DNA of 7,068 nt from Verrucomicrobia bacterium UBA1727 (GTDB taxonomy: Bacteria > Verrucomicrobiota > Kiritimatiellia > RFP12 > UBA1067), in contig DCIL01000038.1 in NCBI GenBank assembly GCA_002315875.1, forward strand, positions 6,718-13,785. The letters are read 5' to 3'. The notes beneath the pieces were generated by a model. It searched no databases and was not told the DNA's origin. It saw only the letters and a list, made by a program, of their open reading frames with translations. Shown in pieces: positions 1 to 6,600 of the stretch (positions are counted from its first letter, which is position 1; every line of letters starts with the position of its first letter). The position numbers and the translations under genes are program-made.

Positions 1-850
1 GCGGCATGATCGAAGAGCCCGTGCAATACTCGCGCGGCAACTTGAAGTATCCGAACTCCGGCATCGAAAATAGAATCATGTCCTCGGCCAGTCGCGAAAG
101 GACGCATATGAGCTGGGCAAGCGCGGACAAGAGCGACGCTTCGCATTCGCCGCGGGCCATGGACGCGCCGAAGCAGTTGTGGAGCGAACGCGCGAAGCCG
201 AGAAGCTTCGTCGTGCGCGCGCGATCGAGCGGCAGCGGCACGCCGTAACCGGCCGCGCTGCCGAGCGGATTCAAATCAGCGAGCTTGTACGCCGCCTCGA
301 AATTGACGAGCTGATCGAGAATCATCTCCGCATGTCCCGTCGCCCACATCTCAACGGTCGAGGGCATCGCAGGCTGGAGATGGGTGCGGCCGACCATCGG
401 CACGGGGCCGACATCGAAGCCGAACGAGCAAAGCTCCGCGGCAAGTTCGGCGAGTTCCTTCTCGCAGCCGAGGATCTCGTCCTTCATGTGCAGACGCACG
501 TCCACCGCGACCTGATCGTTGCGGCTGCGTCCGGTATGGATCTTCTTGCCGAGATCACCAAGTTCTTCGGTGACCACGCGCTCGACGGCCATGTGGACGT
601 CCTGATCTTCAGTACGGATCTTGAACTTCGGATCCGCGGCAATGCGTCCGAGCGCCTTGCGAACCTTCGCCGCCTCCGCCTTGGTGACGATCGGACGCTT
701 AAGTCCCTTCATCTCCGAAAGCATCGTCACATGCGCGGCGGTGCCCATGCAGTCCCACTTGACGAGCTTCATGTCGAGAACCGGATCCTCTCCGACGGTA
801 TAGTCGAGAACGTCCTGATCGATCGTATTGTCCGTAATGGTCTTCTTCAT
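1..850 (-). CDS. argH: Argininosuccinate lyase, N-terminal 283 residues (runs off the left edge)
   Basis: This enzyme splits argininosuccinate into arginine and fumarate, the last step of arginine synthesis, in the cytoplasm. The visible 283 residues carry EDQDVHMAVE (81-90), the hallmark HTGRSRNDQV (105-114), the RTHLQPA segment with the catalytic-type histidine (157), NPLGSAAGYG (194-203), and the start of the GSSxMP serine loop (278-283), where the window ends. The start is the ATG at 850, which overlaps the upstream stop as ATGA and has an AAAGGA ribosome site six bases before it. Two things are unusual. The family's usual N-terminal WGGRF stretch is absent, and the usual SDRDF-like segment is replaced by MARGEC (231-236). 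It therefore belongs to a divergent branch of the ArgH/fumarase superfamily. The HTGRSRNDQV block makes ArgH much more likely than adenylosuccinate lyase or fumarase. Confidence 0.93.
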   Translation of the reverse strand, partial: MKKTITDNTIDQDVLDYTVGEDPVLDMKLVKWDCMGTAAHVTMLSEMKGLKRPIVTKAEAAKVRKALGRIAADPKFKIRTEDQDVHMAVERVVTEELGDLGKKIHTGRSRNDQVAVDVRLHMKDEILGCEKELAELAAELCSFGFDVGPVPMVGRTHLQPAMPSTVEMWATGHAEMILDQLVNFEAAYKLADLNPLGSAAGYGVPLPLDRARTTKLLGFARSLHNCFGASMARGECEASLLSALAQLICVLSRLAEDMILFSMPEFGYFKLPREYCTGSSIMP

Positions 851-1767
851 CGTCTTTCCTTTCGTGCCTTTTCCAAGGCGAGATTGAGCTTTAAATCGGC
901 CTCGTCAAGCAGCGAACGGAGCTCGTCTCTCTCCATATCCCCCTTCGCCAGCTCGTTGAGAAAATTCATATAGCCGTACATCGCCGCGGAAAGCTCGTCT
1001 CCGCGTCCGCCGCCGAACACCGGCAACGTCTGGACCTTGAGCGCCGCCATCAGCCGGATCGTTGGATCCTGATCCGAGAGCGCCAGCGCCTCGCGGAAGG
1101 AAAGCTGGTGGTAGCGATTGAGGAACTTGAGATCGTATTCCGGCGGATAGAGATAAAGCCGCGAAGCGAAGATCAAGACATCGCGTTGAGAGGCGAAGCC
1201 CGGCTCAATGATCCTGCGCATCATCCTGAGGCCTTCCTCGTAATCGCCCTTGCCGCGCACGAACCAGTCCTCGAACTTCATCCGTTCGTCCGCAATCCGA
1301 AGCCGCGGATCCGCCGCGCGATAGGCATCGATCGCCGCGTCATCGGAAAGTTCCCGTTTCTCGACCGTGCGGTAAAAGGCCTTCACCAGTTCCATCCTGA
1401 ACCGTGAGAGATCGGCGAAACCCGGTGCCTTGAGATAAAGCCGCGTAACTTGCGGAACGCTATTGGTATCGGCTCGCACCACGACTTCGGCATTGTTCGT
1501 ACGGATGTCTCCGACGTACACGATGATCGCCGGCTTACGGTAGCGTTCTGGCCGCTTCGCGATGCCACTCCAAAGCGTGCTCACGGTATCCGCGGCAAAT
1601 CTCGCAACCGGCGACTGGAATTCGCGACGCATGTCTTCGGGACACGAAGCATAGACCTTGATCATGCCGTCCGCCTGCGTGATCACCGGCGCGCGCATGC
1701 GCTCGATGATCTCGGCGCGGGTGAGCGCGAGCATCAGAACCGAGGCAACAATCGCGATTGCGTTCAT
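847..1767 (-). CDS. Unrecognised exported protein, possibly a degenerate metalloprotease-like fold
   Basis: I do not recognise this 306-residue protein. It begins with a hydrophobic segment (residues 2-15, followed by TRA) that resembles a signal peptide with an almost empty n-region, so it is probably exported or membrane-anchored. After it come a beta-type strand AIIVYVGD (80-87), a helix RMELVKAFYR (124-133), the segment WFVRGKGDY (168-176), and a mostly helical C-terminal half ending in a charged tail. The order strand, helix, then W-x-x-x-G-x-x-x-Y resembles peptidase MA-like (gluzincin) domains, which have HExxH in the helix and W..EGLA.Y after it. Here the metal ligands are missing (MELVK instead of HExxH), so activity is unlikely. 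That relationship is inference only. The ATG at 1767 is chosen because it overlaps the murI stop as TGATG; a TTG one codon upstream is the only close alternative. No good Shine-Dalgarno is seen, so translation probably depends on murI. The stop overlaps the argH start by four bases. Confidence 0.8.
   Translation of the reverse strand: MNAIAIVASVLMLALTRAEIIERMRAPVITQADGMIKVYASCPEDMRREFQSPVARFAADTVSTLWSGIAKRPERYRKPAIIVYVGDIRTNNAEVVVRADTNSVPQVTRLYLKAPGFADLSRFRMELVKAFYRTVEKRELSDDAAIDAYRAADPRLRIADERMKFEDWFVRGKGDYEEGLRMMRRIIEPGFASQRDVLIFASRLYLYPPEYDLKFLNRYHQLSFREALALSDQDPTIRLMAALKVQTLPVFGGGRGDELSAAMYGYMNFLNELAKGDMERDELRSLLDEADLKLNLALEKARKERR
857..862 (-). promoter_or_regulatory. Ribosome binding site of argH
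   Basis: The minus strand reads AAAGGA followed by AAGACG and then the ATG at 850, a well-spaced Shine-Dalgarno site. It lies inside the last codons of the upstream gene, so argH can be initiated on its own or by coupling through the ATGA overlap. Confidence 0.6.
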
Positions 1768-2459
1768 CAAAATTTATCGTAAATCCGCTTTGCCTGACGG
1801 GCGACGGCCATTGAAGGATCGATCACCTTGACACCGGGACCCGCAACCTCTTCTATAAGCGGCTTCAACGTCGGGAAATGCGTACAACCGAGAACGATGC
1901 GATCTGCCCCCGCGCGGACGAGCGGTTCGATCTTCGCCCGCACGACATCCAGCAACCGCGCACGCTCGCGCATCTTCAGCTCACCAACCTCACGTCCCTT
2001 CAACCGTTCGACCTCAGTCACGAACTCATCGGCAACGGTGGCAATCACGGTGACATCCTTCGCAAAACGATCCTTCGTCTCGCGATAGAGCCGTCCGCCG
2101 AAAGTTCCAGCCGTCGCCAGCACCGCGACAATTCCGCTTTTCGTTTCCAGTGCGGCCGGCTTGATGGCGGGCTCGAGGCCGACGAACGGCACATCAGGAT
2201 ACTTCGCACGGAGATAGTCGATAGCCGCGGCAGTCGCAGTATTGCAGGCCACGACGATGATCGAGCATCCGCTTTTCAAAAGTCGCTTCACGCAAGCTTC
2301 AGAAAGCGCGACGATCTCCTCGCGCGGACGGTTTCCGTAGGGACAATGCTTCGAGTCGCCGTAGTATTCGGTCTCGGCTTCAGGACAGATCGACTGGAAC
2401 GCACGGAGGATCGAAAGTCCGCCGACGCCGCTGTCGAAGAATCCCACCTTAACGCCCAT
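1767..2459 (-). CDS. murI: Glutamate racemase
   Basis: This cytoplasmic, cofactor-independent enzyme converts L-glutamate to D-glutamate, which MurD adds to the peptidoglycan precursor. The 230-residue length is slightly short of the usual 255-285. All landmarks are present: FFDSGVGGLS (7-16) with the Asp9/Ser10 pair, YGDSKHCPYGNRP (33-45), VACNTATAAA (70-79) with catalytic Cys72, VLATAGT (113-119), and VLGCTHFPTL (189-198) with catalytic Cys192 and His194. The C-terminal end reads IDPSMAVARQAKRIY. The frame is open up to 2492, but the ATG at 2459 is preferred. It starts the conserved first beta strand directly, has AAGGGA five bases upstream, and overlaps the stop of the fusion gene as TGATG. 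The downstream exported-protein gene overlaps in the same way, so the three genes are probably translated together. Confidence 0.96.
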   Translation of the reverse strand: MGVKVGFFDSGVGGLSILRAFQSICPEAETEYYGDSKHCPYGNRPREEIVALSEACVKRLLKSGCSIIVVACNTATAAAIDYLRAKYPDVPFVGLEPAIKPAALETKSGIVAVLATAGTFGGRLYRETKDRFAKDVTVIATVADEFVTEVERLKGREVGELKMRERARLLDVVRAKIEPLVRAGADRIVLGCTHFPTLKPLIEEVAGPGVKVIDPSMAVARQAKRIYDKF

Positions 2460-3532
2460 CACGTTCCCTTCGCTCCGCTGACGATGCCCCACTCCACGAG
2501 CGGCTCGATGGGGAGTCCCATGATATTCTCGTAACTGCCAGAATAATGTTCCACGATCAAATCGCCGTATTCGTCGATATCGTAGGCGCCGGCGCGATCA
2601 GTCGGCTTCACGAGCTCGACATACTCCTCGATCTGCCTGTCTGTCAGCGTCTTGAAAGTAACCTCGGAGCGACAGACCTTCACCTCACCGTCGTAGGCGA
2701 CTCCCGTAAAGACCGTATGCGTGTTGCCGCAAAGCTCCTTCAGGAAACGTCTGGCCTCTTCAAGATCTTTCGGCTTGCCGTAGATGCGATTGTTGAACCA
2801 AACGATTGTATCGGCAGACAGCACCTTCGTTCCTTTCACCGCGGCGCCCTTGGCAAGCGCATTCTCGCTCACGGTGCGTTCGGGATCATCATGAAAGGTA
2901 ACTTCGGCGGCATCGCTCTTGACGATTGTAAAATCGACGCCGCAATCACGCAGGATCTTCGCCCGCCTCGGAGATCCGCTCGCAAGCGTCAGAAATTTTA
3001 CCGGACCCTCACGCAGAATAGTGAGCACTCCGTCATCTGCAACCTTGACCACCGTCGAGGCAGTTCCACCCGGACTCATCCCGTCATCAACCACGAGGTC
3101 CGCGGAAAGTCCGATCTCCGAGAGCGCCGCTTCCGCGTCGGTCGCGGGACGTTGTCCGCTCATGTTGGCGCTGGTGACACGAAGTGCGCCGCCGCAGGCG
3201 CGGATCAGAGAACGCGTCCATTCGTGATTCGGAACGCGCACCCCTTCACCCTGCGCGACAACGGTCAGCGCTCCCGGCCAATAGCGCGCTCCGAGCGCCG
3301 CGGCCCTTTCGCCAAGAAACTTCGCCGCACCTTCGCCATTGCACGCGAGCAAGGCGATCGGCTTTTTCGCATCGCGCTGCTTGACGGTATAGAGTCGCTC
3401 TACCGCGGCAGCGCACGAAGGCAGCGCGGCAAGTCCGTAAACCGTATCCGTCGGGATTACCGCGATGCCTCCGGACATCAGCGTCTCGACCGCGGCTGCG
3501 AGTCCTTCCGCATCTGACCTGACGAGGAGCAT
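2459..3532 (-). CDS. Fusion of threonylcarbamoyl-AMP synthase (TsaC/Sua5-YrdC) and Maf nucleotide pyrophosphatase
   Basis: This single 357-residue reading frame holds two complete enzymes. Residues 1-178 are a YrdC domain, which makes threonylcarbamoyl-AMP from threonine, bicarbonate and ATP for the t6A modification of tRNA position 37. It shows PTDTVYGLA (27-35), KQRDAKKPIALL (51-62), YWPGALTVV (84-92), VTSANMSGQ (119-127), and the closing ASTVVKV and ILREGPV strands. Residues 180-357 are a Maf domain, a pyrophosphatase acting on non-canonical or modified nucleoside triphosphates. It shows LASGSPRRAKIL (183-194), SENALAKGAAV (222-232), LSADTIV with catalytic-type Asp241, GKPKDLEEAR (252-261), and GSYENIMGLPIEPL (332-345). 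The domains meet with almost no linker (REGPV-K-FLTLASGS), and no ATG, GTG or TTG lies at the junction, so Maf cannot be started separately there. The ATG at 3532 lies two bases after the ktrA-like stop; its Shine-Dalgarno is weak. The family assignments are firm, and the functional link between the halves is unknown. Confidence 0.93.
   Translation of the reverse strand: MLLVRSDAEGLAAAVETLMSGGIAVIPTDTVYGLAALPSCAAAVERLYTVKQRDAKKPIALLACNGEGAAKFLGERAAALGARYWPGALTVVAQGEGVRVPNHEWTRSLIRACGGALRVTSANMSGQRPATDAEAALSEIGLSADLVVDDGMSPGGTASTVVKVADDGVLTILREGPVKFLTLASGSPRRAKILRDCGVDFTIVKSDAAEVTFHDDPERTVSENALAKGAAVKGTKVLSADTIVWFNNRIYGKPKDLEEARRFLKELCGNTHTVFTGVAYDGEVKVCRSEVTFKTLTDRQIEEYVELVKPTDRAGAYDIDEYGDLIVEHYSGSYENIMGLPIEPLVEWGIVSGAKGT
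2465..2470 (-). promoter_or_regulatory. Ribosome binding site deciding the murI start
   Basis: The minus strand reads AAGGGA, then ACGTG, then the ATG at 2459. This spacing supports the start at 2459 over the in-frame ATG at 2492, which lies inside the preceding gene and would add eleven residues that do not match the family. Confidence 0.6.
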
Positions 3533-3534
3533 CT

Positions 3535-4191
3535 TCAGGAAAGCTCGTCGAGCTTGTGCGTCGGCCCGAAGACGATGAGCTTGTCGTCCGACTCAAGGAC
3601 ATCACTCGCCTGCGGGAAAATCACCGTTCTCGGATTCTTCGGATCCTCGGAGGAGCGGCGGATACAGAGGATGGTTATGCCCTTCTTCTTGCGAAGGTCG
3701 GCCTCGGCGAGCGTCTTGCCGCGCACGCCGTCCGGCACCGGCACCTCGGCGATGGAATAGCCCTCGGAGATCTCGAGGAAATCCAGGACCTGATGATTCG
3801 CAATCGAACGGGCGACGCGCATGGCACTGTCACGATCGGGATAGACGACGGAGTCCGCGCCGATGCGGCGGAGGATCTTGCCGTGCAATTCGCTCGTCGC
3901 CTTGGAGACGACGTTCGGCACGCCCAGTTCCTTACAGTTCGCGGTCGCCATGATCGAGGCCTCCATGTTGGAGCCGATCGCGACCACCACGACGTCACAT
4001 TCCGCAAAGCCCGCCTCCTCGAGCGTATGCGGCTGCGTGGCATCGCCCTGAAAGGCGGTAACGTATTCGTTGGCCTGCTGCATCGCGGGACGGTTGCGAT
4101 CCACCAGAATCACTTCCGCTCCCGAATTGGAAAGCGTCTCCGCGAGCGCCATTCCGAAGCGTCCCGCACCGATGATGCCTATGCGTCTCAT
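3535..4191 (-). CDS. TrkA/KtrA-type K+ transport regulatory subunit (RCK_N plus RCK_C)
   Basis: This is a cytoplasmic nucleotide-binding protein that gates a KtrB/TrkH-type potassium channel by binding ATP/ADP or NAD(H). Residues 1-135 form a Rossmann RCK_N domain with the dinucleotide motif IGIIGAGRFG (4-13), an acidic residue ending the second strand (LVD, Asp31), FQGDAT (47-52), AIGSNMEAS (71-79) and RRIGADSVVYPDRD (108-121). Residues of roughly 140-218 form a TrkA_C domain. The 218-residue length with one RCK_N/RCK_C pair matches KtrA/KtrC rather than the duplicated E. coli TrkA. No membrane partner gene (ktrB or trkH) lies in the window, so the channel must be encoded elsewhere. The ATG at 4191 has AAAGGA seven bases upstream and opens directly into the first beta strand. 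The gene follows the acyl-CoA dehydrogenase stop by 16 bases. Confidence 0.92.
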   Translation of the reverse strand: MRRIGIIGAGRFGMALAETLSNSGAEVILVDRNRPAMQQANEYVTAFQGDATQPHTLEEAGFAECDVVVVAIGSNMEASIMATANCKELGVPNVVSKATSELHGKILRRIGADSVVYPDRDSAMRVARSIANHQVLDFLEISEGYSIAEVPVPDGVRGKTLAEADLRKKKGITILCIRRSSEDPKNPRTVIFPQASDVLESDDKLIVFGPTHKLDELS

Positions 4192-4198
4192 GCCAGGT

Positions 4199-4204
4199 TC
4201 CTTT
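4199..4204 (-). promoter_or_regulatory. Ribosome binding site of the ktrA-like gene
   Basis: AAAGGA on the minus strand sits seven bases before the ATG at 4191, in the 16-base gap after the dehydrogenase stop. The gap has no hairpin that would suggest a terminator. Confidence 0.6.
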
Positions 4205-4207
4205 CAG

Positions 4208-5929
4208 TTATTCGGCAACGACCGCAGGCGCCAGCGCCTCGAAGGCGGTAAGCGTGCCGTCGTATCCGGAAAGCACCTCGTCGAGTCCCGCATGAACGCG
4301 CGGGAACTCCTTCGAAAGATGGTGGGCGAGCGCCGCCTTCTTATAGTCGATCGTCTCCGAAAGCTTAACGAAGAGCGCGGCGTGAATTAGCGCGATGGCG
4401 GCCTCGACGAGACGACGGGACGAAAGGTCGTGATATTCCTTGTCCTTCGTCTTCACGAACTCGATCGCCTGATCGAGTTTCGCGAGCAACGCGGTCATGC
4501 GAGGATGGTCAGGCGACCAGCCCTCGCCGAGGATGTCGTCAAGAACCTCATGGACGAGTCCACCGGTAACGCCCGCGCTCGCCGCAAGCACCTGCAACTG
4601 CGAAGTGCCCTCGTAAATGGTGGTGATGCGGCTATCGCGCAGATAACGCTCGCACGGATAGTCCTTCATGTATCCCGAGCCGCCCATCACGCTGATCGCG
4701 TTCATCGCCACGCGCATAGACATCTCGGAGCCGTAGAATTTCGCCATCGGCGTAAGCATCTTGTTGAACGCCGTGTACTTCTTCATGCGCGGACGGACCG
4801 CCATCGCCTCGGGCGTGCCTTTCAGCTTCTCGAATCTGCGGGTGAGCCCGTTCTCGAGATCGACCGACTTTGAGGCATAATAGGTAAGCGCACGCGCCGC
4901 CTGAACCTCAACGGACATCGTGGCGAGCAGGTCGCGAAGCGCCGGAAAGGTATCAATCGCGACTCCGAACTGCTTGCGCGAGGCGGCATACTCGCGCGCG
5001 GCACGATAGGCGGCCTCTCCGATGCCCGTGCCCTGCGCGGCAATACCCATGCGCGCACCGTTCATCAGCGCCATGACGTAGGTGATGAGTCCGCGTTTGC
5101 GCAAGCCGATCAGCTTCGCAGGCGCCTCGGTAAAGGTCATTTCGCAAGTCGGGCTGCCATGGATGCCGAGCTTGTTCTCGAGACGGCGCACCTTGACCCA
5201 AGGTCCCTTCTCGACCAGCAGGCAGCTGAGGCCGCGTCCGTCACTGAACTCGGGCTCGGTACGCGCCAGGACGAGCAGCACTTCGCCGCAGCCGTTGGTG
5301 ATGAAGCGCTTGACGCCGTTCACGCGCCAGACGCCGTCCTTATCCTGATAGGCGGACGTCTTGACGCTCTGCAGATCGGACCCGGCATCGGGCTCGGTAA
5401 GCACCATCGCACCGGTCCATTCGCCAGAGACGAGGCGCGGCACGTAGTCCTTCTTCATCTGCTCGTCGCCGAACATGTTGATCGTCTCGGCGATTCCCTG
5501 AAGTCCGAAAAGATTCATCAGCGAGGCATCGCCGCGGGACACCATGTCGTTGCAGGCGGAAAGGACCGTGCAGGGCATGTTCAGTCCCCCGAGATAATAC
5601 GGAATGGTAACGCCCATGAGTCCGGCCTTGCCGAAGAGATCTATCGCCAGCTTCATGCCGGGTGCACGCGTCACCTCGCCGTTCTCCTCGAGCGTATTGC
5701 CAAGCTTGTCCGTCTCCTCCGCCAGCGGCGCGATGCGGTTGGCCATGATGTCGCCGCAGACCGAGAGCGCACGCTTGTAGTTGTCGATGGCGTCCGCCGC
5801 GTCCTTGGGCGCGAACGGGAATTCGGAAGCGTAGGAAAAACCGTCCTCAAGCAATTCCGCGACCTCCGAAAGGTCGAGTGCGTCAATCGTCTTCTCGATG
5901 TCCTGATTGTCGTGGTAGAAGTTTGCCAT
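4208..5929 (-). CDS. Acyl-CoA dehydrogenase with C-terminal extension domain (DmdC-like)
   Basis: This FAD flavoenzyme oxidises an acyl-CoA thioester to the 2,3-enoyl-CoA and normally passes electrons to electron-transfer flavoprotein. The protein has 573 residues, much longer than the ~380 of short/medium-chain enzymes. It has an N-terminal extension, the N-terminal helical domain (about 45-165), and the middle beta domain with the flavin/substrate motif MVLTEPDAGSD (175-185). The C-terminal helical domain carries GARMGIAAQGTGIGEAAY (291-308) and SRKQFG (317-322), and the catalytic-type Glu440 lies in TIYEGTSQLQ. Beyond about residue 455 lies a helical extension like that of DmdC-type (methylmercaptopropionyl-CoA dehydrogenase-like) enzymes. 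The substrate cannot be told from sequence. The frame is open to 6040, but the ATG at 5929 is chosen: it has AGGGGGA upstream, and an upstream start would overlap the preceding gene with an arginine/cysteine-rich stretch foreign to the family. No etfAB is visible nearby. Confidence 0.93.
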   Translation of the reverse strand: MANFYHDNQDIEKTIDALDLSEVAELLEDGFSYASEFPFAPKDAADAIDNYKRALSVCGDIMANRIAPLAEETDKLGNTLEENGEVTRAPGMKLAIDLFGKAGLMGVTIPYYLGGLNMPCTVLSACNDMVSRGDASLMNLFGLQGIAETINMFGDEQMKKDYVPRLVSGEWTGAMVLTEPDAGSDLQSVKTSAYQDKDGVWRVNGVKRFITNGCGEVLLVLARTEPEFSDGRGLSCLLVEKGPWVKVRRLENKLGIHGSPTCEMTFTEAPAKLIGLRKRGLITYVMALMNGARMGIAAQGTGIGEAAYRAAREYAASRKQFGVAIDTFPALRDLLATMSVEVQAARALTYYASKSVDLENGLTRRFEKLKGTPEAMAVRPRMKKYTAFNKMLTPMAKFYGSEMSMRVAMNAISVMGGSGYMKDYPCERYLRDSRITTIYEGTSQLQVLAASAGVTGGLVHEVLDDILGEGWSPDHPRMTALLAKLDQAIEFVKTKDKEYHDLSSRRLVEAAIALIHAALFVKLSETIDYKKAALAHHLSKEFPRVHAGLDEVLSGYDGTLTAFEALAPAVVAE

Positions 5930-5933
5930 TGTA

Positions 5934-5940
5934 TCCCCCT
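5934..5940 (-). promoter_or_regulatory. Ribosome binding site deciding the acyl-CoA dehydrogenase start
   Basis: AGGGGGA on the minus strand is followed by TACA and the ATG at 5929. It lies in the 29-base gap after the HAD phosphatase gene, the longest gap in the window, and it rules for this start over the ATG at 6040. The gap shows no clear terminator hairpin or promoter. Confidence 0.6.
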
Positions 5941-5958
5941 GACCTGAAGTTTGAATTT

Positions 5959-6600
5959 TCAAATGACCGAAAGCATTTCCGCCGCGGATGCTACGCGCGC
6001 GTCTGCCGCAGCAAGTTCGTCCTGCGTGCCGTATCCCCATTCGACGCCGACGGATCTCACGCCGTTCGCGGCAGCCGCCTCAAAATCAAGCGCCGTATCC
6101 CCGACGAGCACTGCGTCCGCAGCAGAAATGCCGCGCTCTTCCATCACCAGCTTAAGGAGCGCCGGCTTGCGCAGAACACCGATCGGATCGTCCCGATGCA
6201 TGTCGCCGGCATAGACGGCATCGAAAACGAGGTCCCATCCGAAATGCCTCGCCATCGCCGTCGCACCGACGAAACGCTTGTTGGTTATGATGTAGACCTT
6301 ATCCCCACGCTCGCGAAGCTTGCGCACCGCGTCCAGAACGCCGGGATATTCACGAGTGAGCGGGAACCCGTCGTGATCGTAATGACGCGCGAAGAGCTCG
6401 CGGATGGAATCCGCAAGCTCCTGGGTGTAACGATCGGGAAAGAGAATCCGCGCCATCTCGTCGAACGGCGGACCCGCCACGAACTTCTCGTCGAAATCGG
6501 GACACTCCATGCCCAGATCGCGGAGCGCGGCCTTCCAGGAGCCGCGGATGTCCGGATCGGTATCGGCCAGAGTGCCGTCGAGATCGAAGAAGCAGTGCAT
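5959..6600 (-). CDS. HAD-superfamily phosphatase, phosphoglycolate phosphatase-like
   Basis: This is a cytoplasmic Mg2+-dependent phosphatase, probably acting on a small phosphate ester. All four HAD motifs are present in 213 residues: FFDLDGTLAD (4-13) with nucleophile Asp6 and acid/base Asp8; YIITNK (103-108) with Thr106; Lys145 in VLRKPALL; and VLVGDTALD (164-172) with Asp168 and Asp172. An alpha-helical cap lies between motifs I and II (about 15-85), as in subfamily IA. The WGYGTQDEL ending and the KPALLKLV segment resemble Gph-type phosphoglycolate phosphatases. Pyrophosphatase PpaX or beta-phosphoglucomutase relatives remain possible, because specificity cannot be read from these motifs. 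The ATG at 6600 overlaps the pgi stop as TGATG, so it is likely translated by coupling to pgi; only a weak GGAAGG stands about 13 bases upstream. Confidence 0.9.
   Translation of the reverse strand: MHCFFDLDGTLADTDPDIRGSWKAALRDLGMECPDFDEKFVAGPPFDEMARILFPDRYTQELADSIRELFARHYDHDGFPLTREYPGVLDAVRKLRERGDKVYIITNKRFVGATAMARHFGWDLVFDAVYAGDMHRDDPIGVLRKPALLKLVMEERGISAADAVLVGDTALDFEAAAANGVRSVGVEWGYGTQDELAAADARVASAAEMLSVI

Noticed and set aside
193..210. Inverted repeat cgaagc...gcttcg that could form a hairpin.
   Set aside because: It lies inside argH codons for a conserved TKLLGFA stretch, has no following T-run, and is best explained by codon choice.
179..973. A 264-codon open frame on the plus strand, opposite argH.
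   Set aside because: It is antisense to a gene with clear ArgH motifs, its protein is rich in Arg/His/Leu without recognisable domains, and such shadow frames are common in GC-rich DNA.
2546..3517. A 323-codon open frame on the plus strand, opposite the TsaC-Maf fusion.
   Set aside because: Its arginine-rich composition shows no family motif, and the minus strand carries two complete enzyme signatures across the same bases.
5159..5947. A 262-codon plus-strand frame, and a neighbouring 248-codon frame (5878-6624), opposite the dehydrogenase and HAD genes.
   Set aside because: Both are antisense shadows with low-information Arg/His/Ala-rich proteins; the second spans two minus-strand genes and the gap between them.
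5929..6040. A 37-residue N-terminal extension of the acyl-CoA dehydrogenase from the ATG at 6040.
   Set aside because: It overlaps the end of the HAD gene, is composed of Arg/Cys/Gly-rich shadow sequence, and a strong ribosome site precedes the ATG at 5929.
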